Made by a program: the position numbers and the translations under genes. A stretch of 64,000 bases of DNA. It comes from Ustilaginoidea virens (Eukaryota > Ascomycota > Sordariomycetes > Hypocreales > Clavicipitaceae). The stretch is from contig NC_057321.1 of the NCBI RefSeq assembly GCF_000687475.1, positions 2,604,001 through 2,668,000 on the forward strand. Direction: 5' to 3'. Shown in pieces: positions 31,801-42,639 of the stretch. A model generated the notes under the pieces. It was not told where the DNA came from, did no database searches, and saw nothing but the letters and a program-made list of their open reading frames with translations. Each line of letters starts with the position of its first letter. Position 1 is the first letter of the stretch.

Positions 31801-33837
31801 AGTATTCCTGACCCTACTAATTCTACTAACCTTACTAGTATTACTAACACTAATGCTATACCGGATGACCTGGAAAGTATGCCGGACCCTACTAATACTA
31901 GCGTTATTAATACTAATGCTACTTTGGATAACTGTCCTACCTTAGATAACCGTCCTATATTATAGTCCCCGGCTACTGCAAAGGATGACCTTATAGATAT
32001 CCTTACTAGCCTTATTCCTGCCGACCTTGCTAGCCCTGCTGGCCCTGCTGGCCCTGCTATACCTGCTAGCCCTACCGACCCTACTAGCCCTACCGACTTA
32101 TTCCCTAATTAGGATTTATACTACCTGATATAGGATTCCTACTATACAGCTAAGCGTAAGCTAGCTAAAAAGGCCCCTGATGGTATGCCTAATAGCTGGA
32201 AGGATGTGCTACAATACCCTGAAAAAGAAAAAGACCTTTAGATAAAGGCACTATTTAAGGAATTCGAGTAGCTTTTGGATACTAAAGTTTTCTAGTTTAT
32301 TCCTAAGTCTAGCGTTCCTATTGATAGGAAAATTATACGCAATAGGCCTGTTTTTCGGGTTAAAAAGGATGCTAATAATCAGCCTATAAAATATAAGGCT
32401 AGATTAGTTGTCAAGGGCTTTATATAGGTCGAAGGAAAGGACTTCCAGTATACTTATGCTTCTACCTCTATCTTACCCACCTAGAGGGTTATACTAGCTT
32501 TAGCTGCTAATAATAATTAGGAAATAGAGCAGATCGACTTTATAGGCGCCTTCCTAAATAGCGAACTTTCTGAGACTATTTATATGGATATCCCTGACGG
32601 ATTTCTTGAATTTACGGAAAGTCTACTAACTAATAGCAAGCTTTGGTCTAATATATAGCGCCAACGGCTACTAACTTTACTTAAAGAAGCTGGATTTAAC
32701 CCTTCTATTAAGCAAGCTATCTTGCTAAAGAAGGCCCTATACGGGCTAAAACAAGCACCCCGCGAATGGCAATACCGGCTAAAAGACCTGATTTCTAGTA
32801 AAGGTTTTTTACCTTTAGCTTCTGATGCTGCCGTCTTTTATAATAAGCAAACCAGTACCTTTATCGTCACCTATATTAACGATTGCCTATTAGTTGGTCT
32901 AAATATAACTTATATTAACTAGCTAAAAAGGAAATTCTATAAGGTCTATACTATGGAAGACCGCGGTCTGGCTTCCTTCTTCCTAGGTGTATAGATTATA
33001 CGAAATAGGAAGGAAGGTCTATTATGGCTACACCAAGCCTAATTTATAGCAGAGGTTTTAGCTAAATTCGGCTTATAGGATACTAAACCTCAGCTTATTC
33101 TACTTCAATTAGGGATTCTAAATGAATCTAGTAGAAAAGATCTTAGCCCTACTGATTAGAGCCTTTATCAGAGCCTTACTGGCACTATAATATAGCTTAT
33201 AATAATGACTAGGCCCGACCTAGTATTTCCTATCTAATACCTTTCTCGGTTTATGTCGAAAGCAACTAATGTGCATCTAAATGCTGCAAAAGGCAGCTTT
33301 AGTTACCTTAAAGGCACTGAGAACCTAGCTATTTGCTTTAGTGCTACTAAAAGCAACCAACAGCCTATTATAGCCGCTTATTCTGATAGCGACTTTGCTG
33401 GCTGTAAAGAAACCTCTAAATCTACTGGAGGCTTCCTGACTACTATTAATAGTGGTCCTATTAGCTGGCGTTTTAAGCGAGCCTCTTTAGTAGTGCTATC
33501 TACTTTAGAAGCTGAATCTGATGCATTACTTGAGACTATCCGCGAGGTATAGTGGCTTTCTAACCTTTGTAAGGAGCTAGAAATTGATATTTTACGCCCT
33601 ATACCGCTATACTGCGATAACTAGGGCTCCATTTCAAATTCTAACGACCCTAATCAGTACGCTCGCACTAAGCATACGCTATTAAAATTCCGGTATATTA
33701 GGGAGCAAGCCTAGCTGGGCTTGGTTAAAATTACCTATTTACCTACTAATAGTATGCCTGCTAACGGTCTTATAAAGCCACTGCCGGGCCCTAAATTTAC
33801 TAGGTTCCGCGAGTTACTAGGTCTTAGGGCCTGCTAA
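28867..33837 (+). pseudogene. Copia B1 gag-pol remnant
   Basis: Aligned with B2 it encodes, in order, an N-terminal coiled stretch (LQLDMDDMKSQMNILTDLI), a full Gag domain (about 29190-29830, with AFNSEFNSYISRLRILGF) that B2 lacks, an Asn/Lys-rich linker, protease, GAG-pre-integrase, integrase, RT and RNase H ending near 33837. Dozens of in-frame TAG/TAA codons stand where B2 has CAG, CAA or TGG, and the RT box YVDD has become YIND. Not functional. It is valuable as the only copy here showing the ancestral Gag. Confidence 0.85.
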
Positions 33838-33958
33838 CTTATACTAACTTACTTTTACTAAGGTTTTTCTTATGTTTTTCCTTAGCACTTTTTACTGCAT
33901 TTTCTTTCCCTATCCTTTATACGATTAGCTTGCTACTATAGTAGCTAATCAGAGGGGG

Positions 33959-34488
33959 TGTTAAAATCCTATAGTAGCCTACTAGGCTGCTGGCCTTATG
34001 CCCTACTGGCCTACTAACCTTCTGGCCCTTATACCGCCTCTTGGACTTATGGTAGTATTACCTTAGGCCTTTGCCTTCTACCTTAAGGATTTTTAGTGGA
34101 TTATTTACTATATATTAAGTAAGGTAGGCCTTGTTGAAAAGGTGTGGTATTGCTAAATTAGCGTGGTTGCCTACTAGCGTGGTGGCGGCCTACTAGCGTG
34201 GTGTGGCATTGCTAAATTAGCGTGGTGGCCTACTAGCGTGGTGGCTAGTCCACTAGTGTGGTGGTTAGTTACTAGTGCGGTGACTAATTACTAGTGCGGT
34301 GGTTAGGGTGGTTGGAAAGGTCGGATATAGCGGGGTTGCTGACGTATTATAGCGAGCATTACGGGGAGCTTTCTTACTGGCTACCTTGGATGCCTGGGCC
34401 CACCCCTCCTTCGTGTATATATAGGATAGCTTTTCCCCTTCTTTCTAGATAGTAGAAGGGCAGCACAATCGAACCTGTTAATGCACTA
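33959..34488 (+). repeat. 3' LTR of Copia B1, first part (interrupted)
   Basis: The first 530 bp of the B1 3' LTR, preceded by the polypurine tract AGAGGGGG. It stops at GCACTA where B2 inserted and resumes at 41099. Confidence 0.92.
34484..34488. repeat. Target-site duplication CACTA of Copia B2 (left)
   Basis: CACTA here and at 41094-41098; the uninterrupted sequence AATGCACTACATGCC is present in the B1 5' LTR. Confidence 0.92.
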
Positions 34489-35229
34489 TATTAAAATCCT
34501 ATAGTAGCCTACTAGGCTGCTGGCCTAATGCCCTACTGGCTTACTGACCTTCTAGTCCTTATACCGCCTCTTGGACTTACGGTAGTCTTACCAACCTTAG
34601 GCCTTTGCCTTTTACCTTAGGATTTTCAGTGGATTATTTACTGTATATCAAGTAAGGTAGGCCTTATTAAAAAAAGGTGTGGCATTGCTAAATTAGCGTG
34701 GTGGGCCTACTAGTGTGGTGGCGGCCTACTAGTGTGGTGGCTAGTCCACTAGTGTGGTGGGTAGTTACTAGCGTGGTGGTTAGTCACTAGCGTGGTGGCT
34801 AATTACTAGTGCGGTGGTTAGGGTGGTTGGAAAGGCTGGATATAGTGGGGCTGCTGACGTATTATATACGTGGCATAGCGAGCATTACGGGGAGCTTTCT
34901 TACTGGCTACTTTGGATGCCTGGGCCCACCCCTCCTTCGTGTATATATAGGATAGCTTTTCCCCTTCTTTCTAGATAGTAGAAGGGTAGCACAATCGAGT
35001 CTGTTAATGCACTATATGCCTCTTAACTTCTTACCTTCCCTGCGTTTTCTGGTTATCTTATATTTGCCTTGCCTTTACACTTGCCCTGCTTTATAGCACT
35101 TGTATAGTCTTAGGACTTAGTGAAAAATCTAGTATTATACTAAGATTAGTTCACAGGTCGCAGACAGTCTTGTGCCATCTAGCTAGCTAGTAAGGCTTTG
35201 CTTTTATAGTGACCTTGAGAATTGCAATA
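34489..35229 (+). repeat. 5' LTR of Copia B2
   Basis: 741 bp, TATTAAAATCC to GAGAATTGCAATA. It contains an AATTAGCGTGG/ACTAGTGTGGTGG minisatellite (about 34690-34815) and a TATATATAGG promoter-like motif near 34942. Confidence 0.92.
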
Positions 35230-35244
35230 GGTTATGAGCCCGGG
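35230..35244 (+). promoter_or_regulatory. Primer binding site of B2 (initiator tRNA-Met anticodon arm)
   Basis: GGTTATGAGCCCGGG, identical to B1, directly after the LTR. Confidence 0.7.
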
Positions 35245-35633
35245 TTTTTACTTTTTTGTTTTTACCCTACCTTTTTGTGTTCACCCCTTGGTCTCTTTTG
35301 CTTATTAGTACTACTAATATAGCTATCCTTTGGTATCTTCGGCTTACCCTTATTAACTTCGGCTTACCTATTATCACCTTTGGCTTACCCTCTGTTACCT
35401 ACGGTATTACCCTGCGGCAATCAACGGCGTATCTAACGGCAACTTACGGCGTAACCTCACGGCACTTTTAGCGTAACCTTATGTTATTTTCGGCGTAACC
35501 TACGGCACCTACGGATTTTATAGTGTGATATCTACCACATTATACCACTGTATAACACTTTTACACCTAGTGCACGACACCCACTGCACTGTACGTCACC
35601 TGTTATACTCTCCTACTTATAGCACTTTTGGTA

Positions 35634-35750
35634 CGGCACTTACGGCACCTTTTATATTACGGCACCTACGGCACCTACGGCACCTACGGCTTCCACGGCA
35701 TTTACGGCACCTACGGCACTTACGGCACCTTTATATTACGGCACCATATA
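35634..35750 (+). repeat. 9-bp GGCACCTAC tandem repeats in the B2 leader
   Basis: About ten GGCACCTAC/GGCACTTAC units interrupted by TTTTATATTAC, in the untranslated leader before the gag-pol ATG. In B2 the array is more regular than in B1. Confidence 0.8.
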
Positions 35751-35984
35751 AGCACCTTGAATACCAACGCTATAATACGGACTTGCACAACGCCTACGGC
35801 ATCTGTGCTCTTTTATATTGAGACCTGCCGCTATACTCTGCGGTTACCTTTTATAGTAGGCTACTAGCCACTATATTTACTAGCTGTCCAGCTAGTTACT
35901 CGACTATTTTGCCAGCTATTTAGCTGGTTATTCATCTGTTCCTACAGCTATTGGCACCATTTTTAACGACTTTTAACCACTATA

Positions 35985-38900
35985 ATGGCACAGTCTAGGC
36001 CTTCCACTTATAAGGCCACTTTGGATTCCAACTCTAAAGCTGATCTTACTGCACGACTACAGCTAGATATGGACTATATAAAGTCCCAGATGAATACCCT
36101 AACTACCCTTATACAAGGCTTAGTTAGTAGGCAAAATAGTAACGTTCCTACTATTACAATTAGCAAGGAACTAGTAGAGGCTACTAGCCCTACTATCTCC
36201 GGTCCTACTAATATGAACAGTAAGGACCCTGTAGAGGCTACTAGCCCTACTATCCAACCTTCTGCTATTACGACTAGCAAGGACCCTGTAGAGGCTACTA
36301 GCCCTACTACTATTAATGCCGCTTCTACTAATAACAGCAAGAATAATTCTACTAATAATAGGAAAAAGAAGCAGCAAAAGAAGAAGGAACAGGACTCTAA
36401 TAACAGCAGCAAACAGCAAAATATCGAGTCCTTTATTATAGGCAATTATAATACCCAGGATACTAATATATCCTATTCCTCTTCTTCTACCACTATATCC
36501 ACTGATATAAGCTATAGTGCTAAATCAGGCGGTAGGACCCCTAAGGATGCCCTCCTTTACGATACAGGCTCTACTTATCATATTGTAAATGATAAGAAGT
36601 ATTTCACCACTTTTCACCATTTTGAGAAGGATGATAAGCCAGTAATTACTACTGGTGGTAGCCCTATTTCCCCTACTGGTTGGGGCACAGCACGATTTAC
36701 TGTGCTACAGGGCGTTAATCCCACTAAATGGGGTATTATAGAGCTCAAGAATGCACTATATATTCCTACCTTAGATATTAACATTATTATCGGTGTAAAG
36801 CACTATGCCGCTAAAGGGGTACTAATTAAAAATCAGCTTTGGTCAGCAAGCCGTAAATGCATCGGCATTTTTAACTTCGAAAAATACGGCTTTTTCCTTC
36901 CACAGAAAGGAATAGACACACCACTACTGCATCAACCTTGCAGCCACTATACTAATAGTATAGTAGTAGAGGTCCCCAGCCCTACTAACCCTGCTGATTA
37001 TAGTGATCCTGAGGAAACCACTATTACCCCCGTTCCTACTACTGCGACTAGTAAGGAACCTGTAGAGGCTACTAGCCCTACTACCCAACCTTCCGCTATT
37101 AGGACTAGCGAAGACCCTGTAGAGGTTACTAACCCTACTCCTGCCCCTATAGCTGCTGATACAGAATATCAGAAGCTATTACAATTAGCCGGCATTTAGC
37201 ATGTACGGCTAGGGCATATAGGTATTCAGCTGCTTAAAAAGACCTATGCTAATACCCCTGGTCTACCTAACCTTAATAAGGTTAAAGATGCTGATTTTCG
37301 CTGTCTAGCCTATATACAGGCTAAGAAGGTTAGAAGACCTTCTAAAGATGCGATACCTAATCCAGCTAAATGCCTAGATATTATAGAAGGTGATACTTTT
37401 GCTATATCACCCACACCATACAATAAACGACCTGTTGCCCTTATATTAGTGGACAGAAAATCCCGATTCCGTTGGCTTTACTTACTGCCTAATAGGGAAG
37501 GCACTGTTGTTTTTAAAGCATTACAGAGCTTTATACAGAGCCTACAGGTCAGATATGGTAAAACGCCTGTTGAATTCCACTATAATGGTGGAAATGAAAT
37601 CAACAAAATGCTTAGCGATTGGCTTGTCGAACAGGGTATAACTTTTAATACATCTTGCCCTTATATTCACGAACAAAACGGCCTAGCTGAGCGGTCCATT
37701 AGGGTTATAGCTGACAGGCTACGTGCTACTATGGCCTGGTCAAGGCTACCATCTAACCTCTGGTCCGCTGTAATTACTGGCGTTGTTATGCTAGTAAATA
37801 TAACAGCAGTTACTAACAGACCTTCTAGCCCCTATCAGGAGCTATTAAAGGATTATAACCAGATAACACCGGAGCACTACCCTGATCTTATTAACCTTAG
37901 GGCTATTGGAGCAGCTATTGAAGTGCTTATACCACACGAAAAGCGTGTAAAGAGCCGCAAATTAGCGCCCCGTACCGAGCCTGGTAGGCTCCTTGCCACT
38001 CTAGGTAATAATACCTACTTGGTCTACCTTCTAAAGAAGAAGGTTGTTACCAAAACAACCTTTATTACCTTTATTCACCAAAATGAAGGTATAGGCCCTA
38101 TTTCTAGTGGTCTAGAAGGAGACTTTCATAGAGGGCAAAATATAGGTTCAGAGGGGGTATCTAGCAGAGAACCTGCTATTTTACTGGATGACCTAGAAAG
38201 CATTCCTGACCCTACTAACTCTACTAACCTTACTAGCATTACTAACACTAATGCTATACCGGATGACCTGGAAAGCATGCCGGACCCTACTAACATTACT
38301 AATAATAATGTTATACTGGATGACCTTAAAAGCGTCCCTGGTATTATTAATATTAATACCACCCCTACAATTCAGTCCCCGGCTACTGCAAAGGATGACC
38401 TTATAGATATCCTTACCAGCCTTACTCCTGCCGACCTTGCTGGCCCTACTGGCCCTGCTGGCCCTGTTATACCTGCGGGCCCTACTAACCCTACTAGCCC
38501 TACCGACTTATTCCCTAATCAGGATTTATACCACCTAATATGGGATTCCTGCTATGCAGCTAAGCGTAAGCTAGCTAAAAAGGCCCCTGATGGTACGCCT
38601 AATAGCTGGAAGGATGTGCTACGAAGTCCTGAAAAGGACCTTTGGATAAAGGCACTATTTAAGGAATTTGAGCAGTTATTGGATACTAAAGTCTTCCAAT
38701 TTATTCCTAAGTCTAGCGTTCCTATTGATAGGAAAATTATACGCAATAGGCCTATTTTTCGGGTTAAAAAGGATGCTAATAATCAGCCTATAAAATATAA
38801 GGCTAGATTAGTTGTTAAGGGCTTTATGCAAGTCGAAGGAAAGGACTTCCAGCATACCTATGCTTCTACCTCTATCCCACCTACCTGGAGGGTTATACTG

Positions 38901-40238
38901 GCTTTAGCTGCTAGTAATAACTGGGAAATAGAGCAAATTGACTTTATAGGTGCCTTTCTAAATAGCGAGCTTTCCGAAACTATTTATATGGATATCCCTG
39001 ACGGATTTCTTGAATTTACAGAGAGCTTATTACTTACTGATAATAAGCTTTGGTCTAATATACAGCGCCAACGGTTACTAACTTTACTTAAAGAAGCCGG
39101 CTTTAATCCCTCTGTTAAGCAAGCTATTTTACTAAAGAAGGCCCTATACGGGCTAAAACAAGCACCCCGCGAATGGCAACACCGGCTAAAAGACCTGATT
39201 TCTAGTGAAGGCTTCTTACCTTTAGCCTCTGATGCTGCCGTCTTTTATAATAAGCAAACCAGCACCTTTATCGTCACTTATGTTGACGATTGCCTATTAG
39301 TTGGTCCAAATATAACTTATATTAACCAGCTAAAAAGGAAATTCCATAAGGTCTATGCTATAGAAGACCGCGGTCCGGCTTCCTTCTTCCTAGGCGTACA
39401 GATTATACGAAATAGGAAGGAAGGTCTATTGTGGCTACACCAAGCCCAATTTATAATAGAGGTCCTAGCTAAATTCGGTCTACAGGATACTAAACCTCAG
39501 CTAATTCCACTTCAACCAGGGATTCTAAATGAATCTAGTGGAAAAGACCTTAGCCCTACTGATCAGAGCCTTTATCAGAGCCTTACTAGCACTATAATGT
39601 GGCTTATGATGATGACTAGGCCCGACCTAGCATTTCCTACCCAATACCTTTCTCGGTTTATGTCGAAAGCAACTAATGTGCATCTAAATGCTGCAAAAGG
39701 CAGCTTTAGTTACCTTAAAGGCACTGAGAATCTAGCTATTTGCTTTACTAAAAGCAACCAACAGCCTATTATAGCCGCTTACTCTGATAGCGACTTTGCT
39801 GGCTGTAAAGAAACCTCTAAATCTACTGGAGGCTTCTTGACTACTATTAATAGTGGTCCTATTAGCTGGCGTTCCAAGCGAGCCTCTTTAGTAGTATTAT
39901 CTACTTTAGAAGCTGAATCTAATGCATTACTTGAGACTATCCGTAAGGTACAGTGGCTTTCTAACCTTTGTAAGGAGCTGGAAATCGATATTTTACGCCC
40001 TATACCGTTATACTGCGATAATCAGGGCTCTATTTCGAATTCTAATGACCCTAACCAGCATGCTCGCACTAAGCATACACTATTAAAATTCCGGTATATT
40101 AGGGAGCAAGCACAGCTGGGCTTGGTTAAAATTACCTACTTACCTACTAATAGTATGCCTGCTGACGGTCTTACAAAGCCACTGCCGGGCCCTAAATTTA
40201 CTAGGTTCCGCGAGTTACTAGGTCTTAGGGCCTGCTAA
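35985..40238 (+). pseudogene. Copia B2 gag-pol, nearly intact, one TAG at codon 405 and gag deletion
   Basis: 1418 codons in one frame from ATG 35985. Residues 1-50 are the coiled start; the Gag domain seen in B1 is missing and replaced by repeated VEATSPT units. Then comes an Asn/Lys-rich linker, a protease with LLYDTGSTYHIV (about residue 190), GAG-pre-integrase with TAG at codon 405 where the family has the Trp of WH-xx-LGH, integrase with GDTF and VDRKSRFRWLYLL, HYNGGNE (Asn534 at the usual catalytic Asp) and HEQNGLAERS, RT with YVDD at 1099-1102, and RNase H ending in ADGLTKPLPG. The HHCC finger also has Tyr443 for the second Cys. RT and RNase H look usable; Gag and integrase do not. Confidence 0.88.
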
Positions 40239-40352
40239 CTTATACTAACTTACTAAGGTTTTTCCTATGTTTTTCCTTAGGACCTTTATTGCATTTTCTT
40301 TCCCTATCCTTTACACGATTAGCTTGATACTACAGTAGCTAATCAGAGGGGG

Positions 40353-41093
40353 TATTAAAATCCTATAGTAGCCTACTAGGCTGCTGGCCTAATGCCCTAC
40401 TGGCTTACTGACCTTCTAGTCCTTATACCGCCTCTTGGACTTACGGTAGTCTTACCAACCTTAGGCCTTTGCCTTTTACCTTAGGATTTTCAGTGGATTA
40501 TTTACTGTATATCAAGTAAGGTAGGCCTTATTAAAAAAAGGTGTGGCATTGCTAAATTAGCGTGGTGGGCCTACTAGTGTGGTGGCGGCCTACTAGTGTG
40601 GTGGCTAGTCCACTAGTGTGGTGGGTAGTTACTAGCGTGGTGGTTAGTCACTAGCGTGGTGGCTAATTACTAGTGCGGTGGTTAGGGTGGTTGGAAAGGC
40701 TGGATATAGTGGGGCTGCTGACGTATTATATACGTGGCATAGCGAGCATTACGGGGAGCTTTCTTACTGGCTACTTTGGATGCCTGGGCCCACCCCTCCT
40801 TCGTGTATATATAGGATAGCTTTTCCCCTTCTTTCTAGATAGTAGAAGGGTAGCACAATCGAGTCTGTTAATGCACTATATGCCTCTTAACTTCTTACCT
40901 TCCCTGCGTTTTCTGGTTATCTTATATTTGCCTTGCCTTTACACTTGCCCTGCTTTATAGCACTTGTATAGTCTTAGGACTTAGTGAAAAATCTAGTATT
41001 ATACTAAGATTAGTTCACAGGTCGCAGACAGTCTTGTGCCATCTAGCTAGCTAGTAAGGCTTTGCTTTTATAGTGACCTTGAGAATTGCAATA
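40353..41093 (+). repeat. 3' LTR of Copia B2
   Basis: 741 bp, apparently identical to the 5' LTR, preceded by the polypurine tract CAGAGGGGG. Confidence 0.92.
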
Positions 41094-41098
41094 CACTA

Positions 41099-41312
41099 CA
41101 TGCCTCTTAACTTCCACCTTCCCTGCGTTTTTGGTTATCTTATATTTGCCTTGCCTTTACACTTGCCCTGCTTTATAGCACTTGTATAGTCTTAGGACTT
41201 AGTGAAAAATCTAGTATTTATATTAAGATTAGTTCACAGGTCGCAGACAGTCTTGTGCCATCTAGCTAGCTAGTAAGGCTCTGCTTTTATAGTGACCTTG
41301 AGAATTGCAATA
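41099..41312 (+). repeat. 3' LTR of Copia B1, second part
   Basis: Resumes with CATGCCTCTTAACTTCC exactly where 34488 stopped and ends GAGAATTGCAATA, followed by the ATAAG duplication. Confidence 0.9.
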
Positions 41313-41317
41313 ATAAG

Positions 41318-41660
41318 CTAGACTTAAAAGGTAATTAATGCGCGCCTAAGGCGATATAGGTCTCTAAAGAATGGTATAAAGATCGTAGGAAGAAAGGTCT
41401 TTATCTTTAGTATAGCTCTCCTAATTATTAGATGTTTATATACCACCTATTGCCGGTAATCCGACCCGATGTAGCTAAAGTGGCCTTATTTAACTTATAA
41501 ATTATAGAGGTCGAAAGTAGCGATGAAGATTAAGAAAAAAAATAGCCTTTAAATTTAATCTTATTAGAGGGCTTAAGATGCGCGTATAGATCCTAGCCTA
41601 ATTATAAAAAGAATTAGAGGAGATCGTAAAACGAATAGATAAATACCCCTTTTTAGTACT
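41318..41660 (+). pseudogene. Element E Gag remnant, zinc-knuckle part
   Basis: A decayed continuation of E's Gag: KEWYKDRRKKGLYLQYSSPN resembles the CCHC region of Gypsy Gag (EW-xx-RR-xx-GLCLRCG-x-PNH) with Cys and His codons mutated to Tyr, Gln or similar. Ends at the insertion point of Copia A. Confidence 0.5.
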
Positions 41661-41665
41661 AATCT
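41661..41665. repeat. Target-site duplication AATCT of Copia A (left)
   Basis: AATCT here and at 48973-48977. Confidence 0.88.
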
Positions 41666-42015
41666 TGTCGGAATCGCTGTCGCAAGGTGCCCAATTGGGC
41701 ACTAATTGGGCACATTGCGACGGATGTGCCGCGCACACCCGATGCGCACGATGTGGCCACTTTGGCCCCTTTTGCCCCTTTACCCCTGAGCCCGGTAGGG
41801 CACGCGGGCAGCCCGGCCCGACTGCGCCGATGCACGTGACTATAGCACGCACAAAAAGGCCACATCGTGTAATTACTCTTTTGCTTCCTTTCTTTCCTCT
41901 TAGTTAGTCAGTCATAATCAAAGAAGTAATCATACCTTTGACCGGTGACCTCACGGTACTTAATACCACGCGCGCGACCCTACGTATAACTAGGTACCCC
42001 GAGTTTATATCAATA
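41666..42015 (+). repeat. 5' LTR of Copia A
   Basis: 350 bp, TGTCGGAATCGC to TTTATATCAATA. It is GC-rich in its first half (AATTGGGCAC repeats; GATGTGGCC and GGCCACATC as an internal inverted pair), which stands out from the AT-rich surroundings. Confidence 0.9.
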
Positions 42016-42639
42016 TTGATTAGTGGTGATAACCACCACTCATAGGATTATATCCCGCAAAGAACGGTGCATTATAGATCAGTAAGATTACTCTCGAAGA
42101 GACGATTTCTATTGCAAATCGTGCTAATTAGGAAGGCAGATAACCTATTCCGTTGAACGGTTATGCTGCCAACTAATTAGAAGAATGACGTAAACCTCTT
42201 CTACTTCCGTCTATTACGAAGGAAGAAAACATACTAACTATTACGATCTTTGAAGATACCCTTAGTATATATAGGAGGCGGCTGACCCATTCCGTTAAAC
42301 GGTCACCTGCTTACTATAGGAGGCAAATAACCTATTCCGTTAAACGGTTATCTTGCTAACTAATCCCTTTTTTTCTTTCTTTTATCCCTATAGATACCCC
42401 TACAGATAAAAGCCCTCTTACATTCTTTATAATAATCTTATAAGGCACGGATCTTGCACTCCTTGCAAGATCGAATCTTATACTCCTTGCAAGAGTGAAT
42501 CTTGCACTCTTTGCAATATATCCCCCCCCCCCCTTTTCTCTCGAACCCTCCTCTTAATACTATAGCACGATCACGATTATTAACATTATAACCGGCACTG
42601 CCCGAAAGGTTATAGCGATTTGCCCCCTTACTTGATGAT

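Larger units (their letters stand above)
34489..41093 (+). mobile_element. Copia B2: youngest element, inserted into the LTR of B1
   Basis: Two 741-bp LTRs (34489-35229 and 40353-41093) look identical by eye over their full length, with CACTA on both sides. Internal region 5123 bp, 740 bp shorter than B1's, the loss being mainly in gag. The reading frame is open from 35985 to 40238 except for one TAG. Identical LTRs and an intact frame mark a very recent insertion that largely escaped RIP. Confidence 0.93.
27352..41312 (+). mobile_element. Copia B1: older member of family B, nested in E
   Basis: Its 5' LTR (27352-28095) is 744 bp. The 3' LTR is split by B2 into 33959-34488 (530 bp) and 41099-41312 (214 bp), again 744 bp in total. 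ATAAG flanks the whole. Net length without B2 is 7351 bp. The coding region is complete in layout but broken by many TAG/TAA codons. Confidence 0.92.

Noticed and set aside
41598..41907. Short frames on both strands near 41.7 kb
   Set aside because: They lie inside the GC-rich half of the Copia A LTR, which is non-coding.
42016..42040. tRNA-like primer site of Copia A
   Set aside because: The sequence just inside the 5' LTR forms a hairpin and resembles part of a tRNA D-arm, but the match is too short to support.
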